Positions 11,076 to 22,700 of a stretch of 64,000 bases of DNA are shown here, in pieces. Numbering within the stretch: position 1 is the first letter of the stretch; every line of letters begins with the position of its first letter. Both the position numbers and the translations under genes were made by a program. The notes below the pieces were generated by a model. The model was given only the letters and a program-made list of their open reading frames with translations. It was not told the DNA's origin and made no database searches. This DNA is from Paralithodes platypus. Lineage: Eukaryota; Arthropoda; Malacostraca; Decapoda; Lithodidae. Location of the stretch: NCBI GenBank assembly GCA_032716605.1, contig CM064481.1, positions 16,083,902 to 16,147,901 of the forward strand, read 5' to 3'.

Positions 11076-12207
11076 ATGGCGAATGTTATGACAGTAGTAG
11101 AGCGATATGTGCTTCCTACACTATCTGTTTGTCAACTCCCGACTTTTTCCTTGCAGTCCCTGAGATGTCACTGGATTTTTTTTTACCAAACATTTCCCCC
11201 AACCACAACCACCACCTCAGTAACACCAGTGCACATTGCTAGCATTACTTCTTGCAACATGAAGCAGCGCCCCCCGAGATCCAAGAACCATCAGAGCAGG
11301 GGAAAGAAAAGTACCAAAGAAAACCAGGTCCAGATCAACAAGGCTAACTGCAGCAAACCACCAGGCCTGAAGAAAGAAAACCACAGTTGGAGAAGAGACT
11401 GCCCTAGCCGCCCCGATGCACACGTGGACCATAACAACTATATGCAAATAGCATATCAACCCCTTCAGTGTGCCCCTGTGCTATGTAGTGACCTAAATCG
11501 AGAAAATGTGAAGAAACAATATAACCATTCCCCTGACATAACAAATCCCAGTAACCCTATCAATAATAAGCAAAGGAGGAACAAAGTCATAGTAGACTCA
11601 CCTAACCCATCATGCCTAAACCCCCCTCAAAGTAAATACCAACCCCAGCTTCACACACAAATGCTACCTACATCATCTTCATGTAATCTGAAATACAAAT
11701 TCAATGTTAATGCGACCGGCTCTATGAGAAAAAACAAAGTCAGAGGCTCACACATGTCCCTCTTGCCCCAGAGCCCGGCCCCCCTGGTGCCGACCAAATC
11801 AGTCACTATGCGCGTTGAGCTTAGAGAAAGTAAGCCTTCAGCCCTCAGAATTACCTACCATTTTGGGTTTGGAACTAACAACCAAAGGTAAAAGTCTTGG
11901 TGAGGAACTTCATTCCTTATCTACTGGTGTACAATCATTTATAAGGAGCCCAGTAGATAGTTAGACTACAAGCAATGCTTTATGCGAGTTTGTAAACGAA
12001 ACCCTAGACTTTGCACAGACCAGCCACTCAAGTCTTTCTCACGACTCAGTATTCCAGAACGGGAATGAGATAGATTTATTGGTCGAGACACCCTTTGATA
12101 CGAGCATATTAGGTGACTCCAGTACTTTCGATGCAAACTTAGATAATCTTGCTCAGCCTCAGTTTGCATCACTGTACCCGTTCGCAGTTCCAGATAATTT
12201 GCTTTGA
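11076..12207 (+). pseudogene. Decayed ORF of unknown family
   Basis: A 271-residue frame (11076-11891) rich in Asn, Pro, Lys and Ser ends in TAA. In the +1 frame coding-like sequence continues (LGEELHSLSTGVQSF), is interrupted by TAG near 11964, and reads on without a stop to TGA near 12207 (TSILGDSSTFDANL). The run suggests one ~360-residue protein broken by a one-base shift and one stop. No domain is recognised. The basic, Asn/Pro-rich character would fit an ORF1 or Gag-like protein, but this is conjecture. Confidence 0.35.
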
Positions 12208-12944
12208 TCTTGGCCGCCTATGCCTGTTAATACCCTCAGTATATCAAGTGTAGGGGATCCTTTGTTATCATCCGCCAGACTCAACGTGGATTGTGACCAA
12301 GTGTGTGGTGTCAAGCCAGGGAAAGAGAGAGAGTGAGAGAGAACGACCGTGCCCTGCAGTTATTTGGGCCTGAGCCTGTCTAGGAGGTGTGAAATCCTAG
12401 ACCCAGTAGTCAAGGACCAGGACAACTACAACTAAATTGCAGTGCTCCAAAGTCGCTCTACCAGTGCCTATTCTCTCTACATAAATAATTTACAGTAAAT
12501 ATTTCTTTTGTTTGTAATGGTAACGATGATTGTTGTGAGGGTCTAGACCAAGGTATGATAAGGTTCACTAAGTATTAACGTAATTAAAGAAGATTTTCCA
12601 TTCTTCCCTTTCTTATTTATTATTTGTTGCTCTGCTTCGGGTGAACAATATACACGTCTATCGGGCGGAAAACGTTTATATACTTCTACGGAAACGGGTT
12701 CCTGTATTTATTATTGTGGAAATATACAAAGGTTTATGCCGGTATAAATACATACATTTACACGTCAACTTGAATGCTTACTCAGATCTTAGTTTATACG
12801 CTACGTGTCATCAGGGTACAAGTCCAACAGTGATTAGTTCAAGTCGCGAGTAATTGCTCTTCAGTCACATATTTCTGACTATTATATTTATTACAAGTTT
12901 ATGAATTCATAATTCATATTTATGACCACAGGCCACAGGCACCC
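12208..12944. other. Non-coding, nothing recognised
   Basis: AT-rich sequence with a short GAGAGA run near 12322. No gene supported. Confidence 0.35.
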
Positions 12945-13030
12945 TTACGGCCACAGGCCGTAGCTCGATTGGTAGAGCGTTCGCCTGCTAACCGTGAGGT
13001 TGACGGTTCGAGCCTCGGGACAGCCAGTGA
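12945..13030 (+). repeat. tRNA-like SINE head, second family
   Basis: GTAGCTCGATTGGTAGAGCG is a good D-arm/A box, CTGCTAA an anticodon-like loop and GGTTCGAGCC a B box. The anticodon and T stems contain several mismatches, so it is a tRNA-derived repeat or pseudogene, not a working tRNA. A related head lies on the minus strand near 52000-52075. Confidence 0.6.
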
Positions 13031-13826
13031 GTTATTGGCAGATGTCAGTGCTGTTGGTGAATGGTGCGGTCTAGCAATCTGTGGCAACTATTCACTAAGT
13101 CCCTGATTCATCAGGGTACCCACCCTAGCCTTGCTATTCAGCAGGGAGTGTATGGTGGTAAAAACTGGATTATATCACTCTTTGAGTTTATTCAGTTTAA
13201 TTATCTGTTCAAGTCGCTTAGACTTATTGTTCGTTTAGAAGTCAAATACTGTCCTATTGTCCATACTTATCGGTGCTACGCTATTGACCTCGCAGTAACT
13301 ATTATTTACACTTTGCCCAGCCATATTTGAGAGCTTGTATATTTATATCAGGACCTTATTTATTGTGATTTGAGACTTATCCTCTCTTGTGTTATTATTC
13401 ATATGTTCAGTTATAACATTATTATTCTCTTTATATGAATGTTATGATTATTGTTTCATAGACATATTGAGATTGTACCCTAGCTATTAAGGAATAAAAT
13501 CTGTTAAAAACCTTTCATGTGTATTTTGTGTCCATTGCTTATTACTAGAGTGCTGTGTTATAGAGTTAAGGTTAATCTTTGCCCAGTGGAGAGGCATCTC
13601 CTCTAGGTCCTCCTGGCCAAAATGCACCCCCAGGGAGCCAGAGCTGGGCCTGAGGTAGGTCCCTCCACGTCAGTGAGCCGCCATTAGGTGAGTTTGAAGC
13701 ATATCTTACGTGGATTGCCCCAACCACAGGTGTTAGCTGTGGGCCTAGCTTTTGCCCAAAAGGACTTATTCTAGATACTAAACTCTAATACAAATGATGA
13801 GATACAGGTGCCTGTGTGATGCCACA
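13031..13826. other. Non-coding, nothing recognised
   Basis: Open frames here are short and without family features. No repeat structure was noticed. Confidence 0.35.
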
Positions 13827-13830
13827 TTGA

Positions 13831-14041
13831 CCCTTTTGATACCGGTGACGTCTTTTTGTTTTATTTCAGCTGTCTTTAGACGATTTTATGCAGCTCAGGA
13901 CGGATATATGGTAGCTAAAAGGATTAATCGAGATAGTCTGTCGCCCTTTAACGGGTAGACATACTGTACTTCTTAAGCTGAATAAAATTGCATAATAGTA
14001 GCCACAATATAATGCAAAGGACGTCACCGGTAGTGAAGGGG
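13831..14041. mobile_element. piggyBac-like MITE, 211 bp
   Basis: Terminal inverted repeats: the left end CCCTTTTGATACCGGTGACG matches the right end read in reverse, CCCCTTCACTACCGGTGACG. Flanks are TTGA (13827-13830) and TTAA (14042-14045), fitting the TTAA duplication of piggyBac elements with one mutation. No coding capacity. Confidence 0.65.
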
Positions 14042-14164
14042 TTAAGGTTCCAACAAGGAAGATGTCACACAAGCAAGTTTATCAGTAGATGTGTCAGAGT
14101 CAAAGTCAGGGATCCCATAACAATGCCTACCACTTTTAGGAATTATTACTATATAATCTTTTTA

Positions 14165-14475
14165 TTTATTAGTGGCCCCTCCATCATTGACGATTATGCC
14201 TATTACATAAGGCCTCCTCTTCAAACGCTCATTTACCGTAGTTTGAATCTACCGCGCAGAGCATAAAAATTTGAGGAGCCTTCATCATGAGCGCACGCAA
14301 CCTCACTCATGGTTCTGTCATTATGAAATTGGGTTCTCACTACGAAAAAACTTCGTAACAAATAAAAAATAAAAATAAAATAAGAATAACTATTCATAAG
14401 CTTTCCATATACTCGTGGATGTACTTGTGTGGATATTTGACCAGACGCTGACTTCAGGCGTCATACTTCCTTCTT
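14165..14475 (+). repeat. DIRS-C left inverted terminal repeat
   Basis: Matches the reverse complement of 45686-46034, apart from the outermost extension. Private variants (GATTATGCC, GCCTCCTCTTC, TCATACTTCC) appear on both ends of this copy and differ from copies A and B. Confidence 0.9.
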
Positions 14476-15983
14476 TGCTCTGCGCTCAACCTGCCCTGAC
14501 GTGTCTCCCCACGCTCCGCTGGTTCCGCATTTGCTGCGTCCCTAGTGAGTTTTTTCTCATTTGTTTACTCTGGGATGTATCGAGTAAGGTTAGGATATGC
14601 GTAGCAGGAGTGTCAGGGACGGGTTTCCCGCAGTTCAGTGTATTTGGTCGTGTGTTTGGGACACCTATTTCTGGTGTACCCTCGTGGTCCCATGGTGGAC
14701 GCGTGTTACATTTTTCGCGGCTAGCTAGCCTAGTTATTTAGTTGGCTTTAACTACGCGTTATCAGGCTTCTTCTTATCTTTCTGATGAAGTTGCCTTATT
14801 GTTTGTTTACTGACGTTCCTAGCGTATTTTTCTTCACATAGTGAATTTTTTTCTAGGTCCCGAGTTAGTGCTTCCCTCTCCCGGGAGTTTTTCTATAATG
14901 TGGTGATGGCGGTTGTTCCTGTTGTGATATGTTACAGTGCTTTTTGTTTATATTACGACGTGATTAAGTGTTATTTACGTCTGCTTAGGCCTAGCCAGCC
15001 GCTCGTAGCTTTTTACATGTACAAGTGTTATTGATTTATGATTTAAATATGTAATACCGTGTCATGTGTGTCCTGGATTAGTTGTGTTTTGGCTTAATCC
15101 GGGGCCTAATTGTGTTTCTCAGATTGCATCTAGCTTGTGTGGGTTGCCTTTTCTGGCGGGTTTTCTCGATTGCTCCGAGAAAATCCGGCTGGTTGCCTTT
15201 TCCGGCGGGTTTTTTCGATTGCACCGAGAAAATCCGGCTGGTTGCCGAGTTTTATATCACGCGTGGTTAAAATAGGCTAGTTTCCCCCGGCGAGTGGTGG
15301 CCTGAGGGCTCTCCAGGACTGCGTCTCTGAGGTGGAGCCTGTGTTTAGGCTTACTATGTGTTTCCCGGCGGGATGGCTATACCCGTTTCACTAGGTGTTC
15401 ATACGGACACCGGTGGAGTATAGTTTTTCCCGGTTTTTGCAAAGCCATTGAAAAACTAGGCTGTTTTGTTTGTTTGGTTTTTCCACCCCGGCGATCTTTT
15501 GCAAAGAAGTGGGGATAGGAACAATTGGGGTTAACATTTAAATAACTTTCACACCCGGCGGTTGAACCTTGGGGAGGTGGGATTAACGGATTTTCAATTC
15601 GGTGGAGTTAGCCAGACAATTGAGGGATACAATTGGGTATGGAGGCCTTCAAAATACGGCGATCTATGAAGGCTTCGAGAGAAGTAAGATCAAAAACGTT
15701 TAAGATAAGCTTACCCCCTTTTTAACTGCGATATAATAAGGAGGCCGGCGTCTTAATATGGGTTTCCGGTGGCCAAAAATACCACTGGGAAGACTGCGTC
15801 ATTTATAACGACATGCTCGTCTCTATATTTTGTCGGAGGATATGCTTAAATCTTTTGGACAAGTAAAGATATTCTAAAATCTTTACATAAGAACCTACAG
15901 GGTAACAAGAGGTAATAGTGGTGTATTACGTCTTGTTGCCCGGTGGTTCATTAACACTTGTGTTAGAACATTTTGGGGTAACC
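14476..15983 (+). other. DIRS-C 5' leader, non-coding
   Basis: Similar to the leaders of DIRS-A (20499-22500) and DIRS-B (58900-60586). Contains repeated GGCGGGTTTT/CCGGCGG boxes and short palindromic leader blocks. Short open frames here are not conserved between copies and are not annotated as genes. DIRS-C has one CACCCGGCGG leader block; A and B have two. Confidence 0.7.
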
Positions 15984-16442
15984 TTAAGCTTGGTTCACAC
16001 ATACCCGTCCTGAGCTCCCGTCCTTCCCCGACCACCAAAAACTGTTGGACGGCATCAAACGGATGACCTTGTATCCCGAGTGGGCCCGAGTGGCCACGTG
16101 TGGCCCTGATGCCCGACCTCAACACGTCACCGCCCCGGAAGACGGCGCATGCACGGTTAGTGGACGGAGATCTCAACATGTGACCGCCCCGGCAGACGGA
16201 TCATGGGCGGCGACTTGGTGCCACGACCAGTCCCTTTGGAAGGCGACCTAATAAGTCTGAATACGACCTGTCTGAGACGCACTGTGACGGCACTGCGACG
16301 ACACTGCAACCACAATATGATGGATGCAGTGTCGTCGGCGATGGGCCCCCATCATGCATATATATTGGGGCGTGGCACAGAGACACCTCAGTCTCAACCA
16401 GCGTGCCGCCGATATAACTTCTCCTGCCGAGTGTCCCTCAAC

Positions 16443-18709
16443 ATGGACGCCACTCTGTTGAATCAAGTGCAGCTGTACATGGATTGCAACGTACAACTGT
16501 GCTCAACGGTCCTAACTTTCATGGAAGTTGTGAGCGAGCTGAAGAAGAGAAGGAAAAAGCGAAGTGTGTGGGTGAAGCCATACCTATTGAGGAAGGAGAC
16601 CTATGGCCACTACCACACCCTCATGAGGGAATTGTCAGCAGAGGATCCAGAACTGTACCGGAGCTTCCTTCGGCTCGACGAGGGTCTCTTCGACGAGATA
16701 TGCGAGCGTGTGCGGCCTCGGCTGGAGAAGAAGACCACCTTCTGGAGGAGGCCCATGGAGGTAGGGCTGAGAGTGGCCATAACCTTGCGATTTCTCGCAA
16801 GTGGGAACTCCTACGCCAGTCTCAGATTCGCTTTCCGTGTAGCCAAGAACACCATCTCCCTACTTGTTCCCGAGACGTGTGAGGCCATCGTTGGAGCCTT
16901 TTCTGACGAGGTGTTCCACTTCCCCACGACACCAGAGGAGTGGAAGGCCATTGCACACAGGTTCTCAAGTCGGTGGGACTTCCAACACGCACTAGGGGCG
17001 ATCGATGGGAAACATATTCGGATCAGGAAGCCATCATACGGTGGATCAAAGTATTACAACTATAAAAAGTTCTACTCTGTTGGCCTACTTGCAGTCGTGG
17101 ATGCGGACTACAAGTTCATCCATGTGGACATCGGCAGCCCTGGATGCGAGTCAGACGCCGGGTGCTTCCTTAAATCCCCACTAAATGAACTCATCAACTC
17201 CAACCATGCAAACTTCCCACAACCTGAGCCCCTGACCAACGCCCGTCACCAAGATGTACCCTACTACTTTATCGGTGACAACGCCTTCAGCCTTCGTCCA
17301 TGGATGATGATTCCGTATCCACAACGGGGTCTGGGCTATGACGAAAGGATCTTCAACTACCGGCTATCAAGGGCACGAAGAGTGGTGGAGAACGCCTTTG
17401 GAATCCTAGCGAACAGGTAAGCAAGAAATATAGTATTTTATGGTATTGAAACATTATTTATTTATTTTGAGTGAGAGATACGAATATGTTCCTACACTTA
17501 CCAACCTAATTGAACATCTGACAGACATTAATATAACACAGACTTATTAGCACCACTGTACATGATATAAACACTTTAAATATCCAGTAATATGTCTTGG
17601 GGATATTACTAAAGCACGATGGTGTACTTCAGTCATGATATTCTAGGCTACAAACTTCATAGTCTATTCATTATATGAATAATAAAACAAAAATTATCCA
17701 AACCTCTATCACTCAAAAATGGTTGTAAATATCCACAGATATTCCCTGGCTGACATTTTTTCCCAATGCTAGAGTTGTCGGTGGCGCTCTGGGTTATTTA
17801 TTAAATATAATAACTATTGATTATAAATTAAAATCTTTTGGAATTTATAATTTAGATGTATTTATAGGTTCTATATGATTTATACCTTTTATTTCAACTT
17901 TAAATTTTTCTAAAAATAGTTTAATAGGAGGCGCAAGATTTTATAAACTATGTGATATGGGGTGGTCTGAGACTCTAGGTGGCCAGGGTTTATTTAACTC
18001 TGTGATTAAATTTTCTCTATCTAGACAAATTCTTCAGGATAATGGTATTAAAGTATTTATAAAAATATTTTTAGTATTATCTATTATCTTATTATTATTT
18101 ATTATTTAAACTTTTATAATTTAATTTGCAGAGAATATCGCGCTGAAGATGCGAAAGAGGTAAGACTATAAAAACGAGAAATGAATGGAATTAAACCACT
18201 CAAGTTAAAAGTTAGAAGCTTTTTCTTCGGCAAAAATCTCTATTATTTGATAGGAATTAATTCTAATTCAATATTATCATTAACAATGACGCACCTCTTT
18301 TTGGTTTCTATCAAAATTAGAGGTCTTAATGTCCAAAATTTAGGTCGAAACTAATTAAATTAAATTAGTTTGACTATACTCTAATTTTTGTCCAACCCAC
18401 AGGTTCCGAGTTCTCCACACATCAATCACCCTCGCCCCAGCAAGGATCGAGTCTGTGGTGACGGCTTGCTGCACCCTCCACAACTTCCTCAGGATACGTC
18501 GCCCATCGGCCCATGAGGCAGACCAGGAGGACCCCGAAACCCATTTGGTTTCCCGAGGCCCCTGGCGAGATGACGACGTACTGCCTAGTATTCCCACCCC
18601 TACAGCTCGCAACACAGGCAACCAGGCTGGCAAGAGAGTACGGGAGTATCTGACGAAGTACGTAAACTCACCAGCGGGGAGTGTGTCGTGGCAGGAGAAC
18701 ATGATATAG
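16443..18709 (+). CDS. PIF/Harbinger DDE transposase, two exons
   Basis: Cuts and joins Harbinger ends. Exon 1 is 16443-17416 and exon 2 18403-18709, with the intron bordered by AACAG/GTAAG and CCCACAG. The start is taken at MDATLLNQVQLYM, although the frame is open upstream to 16203. A helical/HTH region (ASLRFAFRVAKNTISLLVPE) precedes the DDE_Tnp_4 fold: GAIDGKHIRI (first Asp), YFIGDNAFSL (second Asp), RRVVENAFGILANR (Glu). Exon 2 completes the C terminus (VVTACCTLHNFLRIR). All catalytic residues are present and no stop is seen, so the ORF looks intact. The intron carries a mitochondrial insert. The stop codon lies inside the first unit of a 44-bp tandem repeat. Confidence 0.92.
17775..18385 (+). 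other. Nuclear mitochondrial insert (NUMT): nad5 3' end, trnF, trnS, trnN, trnR
   Basis: From 17792 to a TAA at 18107-18109, 105 codons read as the ND5 C terminus only with the invertebrate mitochondrial code (in-frame TGA as Trp, ATA as Met, AGA as Ser): ... DMGWSETLGGQGLFNSVIKF. Then tRNA-Phe (+, anticodon GAA at 18145-18147, stem TCGCG/TGCGA). On the minus strand follow tRNA-Ser (anticodon TCT, perfect AAAAG/CTTTT stem at 18207-18223), tRNA-Asn (GTT, 18282-18284) and tRNA-Arg (TCG, 18346-18348). The insert lies in the transposase intron. The left border is uncertain by ~20 bp. Confidence 0.85.
18110..18173 (+). tRNA. Mitochondrial tRNA-Phe(GAA) within the NUMT
   Basis: Starts just after the nad5 stop. 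Anticodon loop CTGAAGA is flanked by a 5-bp stem. It follows nad5 in the same orientation, as in the arthropod ground pattern. Presumably non-functional in the nucleus. Confidence 0.7.
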
Positions 18710-18902
18710 GTGAGAAACAACATATTGTGTCGTGGCAGGAGAACATGATATAGGTGAGAAACAACATATTGTGTCGTGGCAGGAGAACATGATATAGGTG
18801 AGAAACAACATATTGTGCCGTGGCAGGAGAACATGATATAGGTGAGAAACAACATATTGTGCCGTGGCAGGAGAACATGATATAGGTGAGAAACAACATA
18901 TT
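18683..18902. repeat. 44-bp tandem repeat, five units, overlapping the transposase 3' end
   Basis: Units start at 18683, 18727, 18771, 18815 and 18859. The unit begins GTGTCGTGGCAGGAGAACAT, with GTGCCG in the last two units. The first unit encodes the last transposase codons SWQENMI and its stop; each later unit repeats this end as 3' UTR. Confidence 0.95.
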
Positions 18903-19787
18903 TGTGTTTTTATTAATTTGTTTTTTTCAGGTATGTTATGTCATTTATATTCAGTAGTATTTATTCACATTATATTTCCATATGTAGTATCATTATCTTT
19001 CATTCTAAGTTCAGTGTACTCATGTGTATTTTCATTTCTCTTTTTTTCTATTGCGTATTCTTATTATTGTTTATTTTTTTTTAATGTAGGACTATTTTTT
19101 CTTCAATTTAGTTTGTTTATGCATTGATAAGATTATTCTTTATTTATACTCTCATTGCATGCCATTGTAAGTTCAGTTAATTCATGTTTTCTTTTATTTC
19201 TTTAGTTTTGCATACCTTATTGTAAATCGTATATCTTAGTTATGTATTAATTATTCATATTTATATTGATGTAGACTAATTCCATTTTTTTCCAGTTTAT
19301 TCTTTGTTGGCAGTTGTTCTATAATTCCATTTCTTATTATTAGTATTATATGCCTCTTCATTGATTTATTACTTTTCATGTACTGGTGCACGTTTCTTAT
19401 TATATGTTCTTATAATTGTGCACAGATATCTTCATATGATTTAATAACATAAATAAGGACATAAAAAAAATTTTTTTTTGCACATTAAACATATTTATTT
19501 TTCATTGGATACAAGCCAGAGAAAGATAGAAAAATGACATAACAAAAACATGTCTATTCTATCTATCTATATGCTCAGGCCCAATCCCCATTTTGGGGGT
19601 AGCCGACTCAAGACAGCAAGAACAGGGAAAACACAAAAACAACATAAAACAAAAAATAAACACATAAAAAACACAAACTCTCACACATCCAGGTCACCAT
19701 GTCACATGTCACATGTCACCACCCTTAAATAAAAGGGAGGTAGTTCGACGATGTTGTGCAGTTAGAAGGATCTGTGGTAAACATATT
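18903..19787. other. AT-rich spacer between the convergent H1 genes
   Basis: Non-coding, with T-rich tracts. At 19565-19640 there is a dispersed repeat (GGTAGCCGACTCAAGA preceded by CAGGCCCAATCC) that recurs inverted near 63430-63510. Confidence 0.5.
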
Positions 19788-22700
19788 TTATTTGGTGTAA
19801 GGCGGTGTATGCAGGGTCTGCTGGCTGGTCCCTGGTGATGTGGCGTTGGTCAGGCCATCGAAGAGGCTTGATGAGACACTGATGTTGTGGAGTGTCGTGT
19901 CCTTGGGAGTGGAGCAGTTGCGTTGTGGTGTTGTGGAGGGCAGTAGGTTGGGTGTGGCAGGTGCAGGGTACTGATTATACAACACAGGTGGTTGGTTCAG
20001 ATATTGAACCGTCTGCATCTGCTGCAGGGCCTGCTGAACATGCTGCATGGGCTGCTGAACATGCTGCACCTGAATGGGCTGTTGCACCTGCTGGAGGACC
20101 TGGGGAGAAGCAGCCGAGAATGACCTCATGATGTTAATCATGGTATCATGCTGGGCAGTCTTACCCCGGTATTTCTCCAGCAGGAGCAACATCTCCAATT
20201 TATTAGTGGCCCCTCCATCATTGACGAACATGCCTATTACATAAGGCACCCTCTTCAAACACTCATCCGCCGTAGTTTGAATCTACCGCGCAGAGCATTT
20301 AAAATTTGAGGAGCCTTTATCATGAGCGCACGTGACCTCACTCATGGCTTCAGTCATTATGAATTGGGTTCTCACTACGAAAAAACTTCGTAAAAAACAA
20401 AAAGAAAATAAGAATAACTATTCAATAAGCTTTCCATAATATCGTGGATGTAATTGTGTGGATCTTTGACCAGACGCTGACTCAGGCGTCATTCTTCCTT
20501 CTCTGCTCTGCGCTCAGCCTGCCAGGACGTGTCTCCCCACGCTCCGCTGGTTCCGCATTTGCTGCGTCCCTAGTGAGTTTTTTCTCATTTGTTTACTCCG
20601 GGATGTATCGAGTAAGGATAGGATATGCGTAGCAGGAGTGCCCTGGGCTGGTTGCCCGCAGTGCAGTGTATTTTGGGTCGTGTGTTTGGGGCATCTATTT
20701 CGGATGTACCCTCGTGGTCCTGTTGTGGACATGTGAACTTTTTCACAGTTAGTTAGCTTGTGATGCAGGCGGCTTTCATTACGCGTTATTATTGCTGCCT
20801 TTTATCTTTCTGATGAGGTAGCGTTGGTTTGCTGACGTTCCCAGCGTATTTTTCTTCACTTAGTGAAGTTTTTTCTGGGTCCCGAGTCAGTCTTCCCTTT
20901 GCCGGAAGTATTTGCTACAGTGGTGTGTTGGCGGTGGTTCCTGTTGTGATATAATTCAGTGCTTTTTGTTTATATTCCGACATGTTGTCTTTTCCGTCTG
21001 CCTAGGCCTAGCCAGCCTCTTGTAGCTTTGCCACATGTACAAGTGTTATTGATTTATATTATAAATATGTACTACTGTGTCATGTGTGTCCTGGTTTAGT
21101 TGTGTATTGGCTAATTCCACGGACTATTTTTGTTTCCTGGATTAGCTGTATATTGGCTAATTCCACGGACTATTTGTGGGCCCGGGGTTAGTTGTGTTTT
21201 GGCTAACTCTTCGGTCCTGTGTGGCGTTCAGATGGTATCTGGACGAGGTGGGTTGTTTCCCGGTGGGTTTTTCTCGGTTTCACCATGAAAAACCCGGCTG
21301 GGTGCCGAGTTTTGGCCACACGTGGTTTAAAAAACAGGCTTGTTTCCCCGGCGAGTAGGTGTCTGAGGCTCCCCAGGACTGCGTCTCTGTGGTGGTGCCT
21401 GTTTCAGGCTCCCTATGATTCCCGGCGGAATGGCTGTACCCATCTAACAGTGTGCATGCGGACACGTGTTGTGAAGTTGTTTTCCCCGGTTTTGCAAAAC
21501 CAGGAAAAAACCTAGCTGTTGTTGTTTGGTTTTCCTCCCCGGCGATCTTTTACAAAGAAGTGGGGATAGGAACGATTGGGGTTAACTTTTAACATCTTGC
21601 ACACCCGGCGGGTGCACCTTGGAAGGGTGGGATGAACGAATTGGTAATTCAGTTTAGTTAACCGGGCAATTAAGGGATGCTTTATGTATCGCCATCTTCA
21701 ACATACGGCGATTGAGGGCTCAATTGGGGTTAACGTTTTTAACTTCCCCAGACATATATGACGCGATCACGTCATATGGTCCAGTGCGCCAAAAACTCAT
21801 ATGACGCGATCGCGTCATATGGACTTATCTCCATGGCTCTCCAATAAGTTTATGACGCGATTTTGCGTCATATGAGCTCAGTAAGTCCGATAAGTTAGCT
21901 TACGATAAAACCGTTGGTGGCAACCTCAGCCACCTCCGATAATTCTAACGGCCGCAGTGTTGTTGTGAGTGTAGTGCGAGGCAGTGGCAATGATACCGGG
22001 GCTCCCGCCTCCTTGGACTTACTGGGACTTTAAATGTCTGAAGGAGTATATAACTTACTGTCACACCCGGCGGGTGCTCCTTGGCAGGGTGGAATAACGA
22101 ATTTACAATTCGGTTTAGTTGACCAAGACAATTGAGGGATACATTTATGTATCGCCGCCTTCAACGTACGGCGATCTAAAGACAATTCATTAGAAGTCAG
22201 ATCTCGTATTTTTGTCAGCCTTCCCAGTTTTTGATCTGCGAGATAATTCAGGGGCCGGCGTCTTTTTGGGGGGTTGTTTTTCCAAAATTGAATCTCGAAT
22301 CAGACACCACCGGAAAGACTAAATCAATTATAAACGCCATGCTGGTTTTTTATATTATGTCAGAGGGTATTCTTAAATCTCTTGGACAAGTTCAGACATT
22401 CTGATATCTTTACATAGGAACCCCACCGCGTAGCGAGCTGTGATCGTAGAGTATTACGTCTCGTTACCCGGCGGGTTATTAACACTTGTGTGCGAACATG
22501 TTGGGTTAACCTTATGAGCATTAATTCCTGGAAATTTTATTTTTTTCCAGAGCTGGGCCCCGGCGAGTCTATAGAGAACCTGGAGTAGTTTCCCACCAGT
22601 CTCTGTCATGGCTACCTTTGCCCCGGTTTTTGCTTTATGCATTACACCCTCCTGTTCAGGTATCCCTATTTTTGTGCACACCCTTTGTATAAAATGTGTT

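Noticed and set aside
12957..13026. tRNA-Ser(GCT)-like gene
   Set aside because: Anticodon and T stems contain several mismatches and there is no variable arm expected for tRNA-Ser.
14415..14741. Coding frame in the DIRS-C leader, and its counterparts near 20444 and 60641
   Set aside because: They align as nucleotide leader sequence between copies, but the frame ends at different places and no protein feature is seen.
17775..18385. Contaminating mitochondrial sequence
   Set aside because: It is embedded between the two splice sites of a nuclear transposon gene whose exons join in frame.
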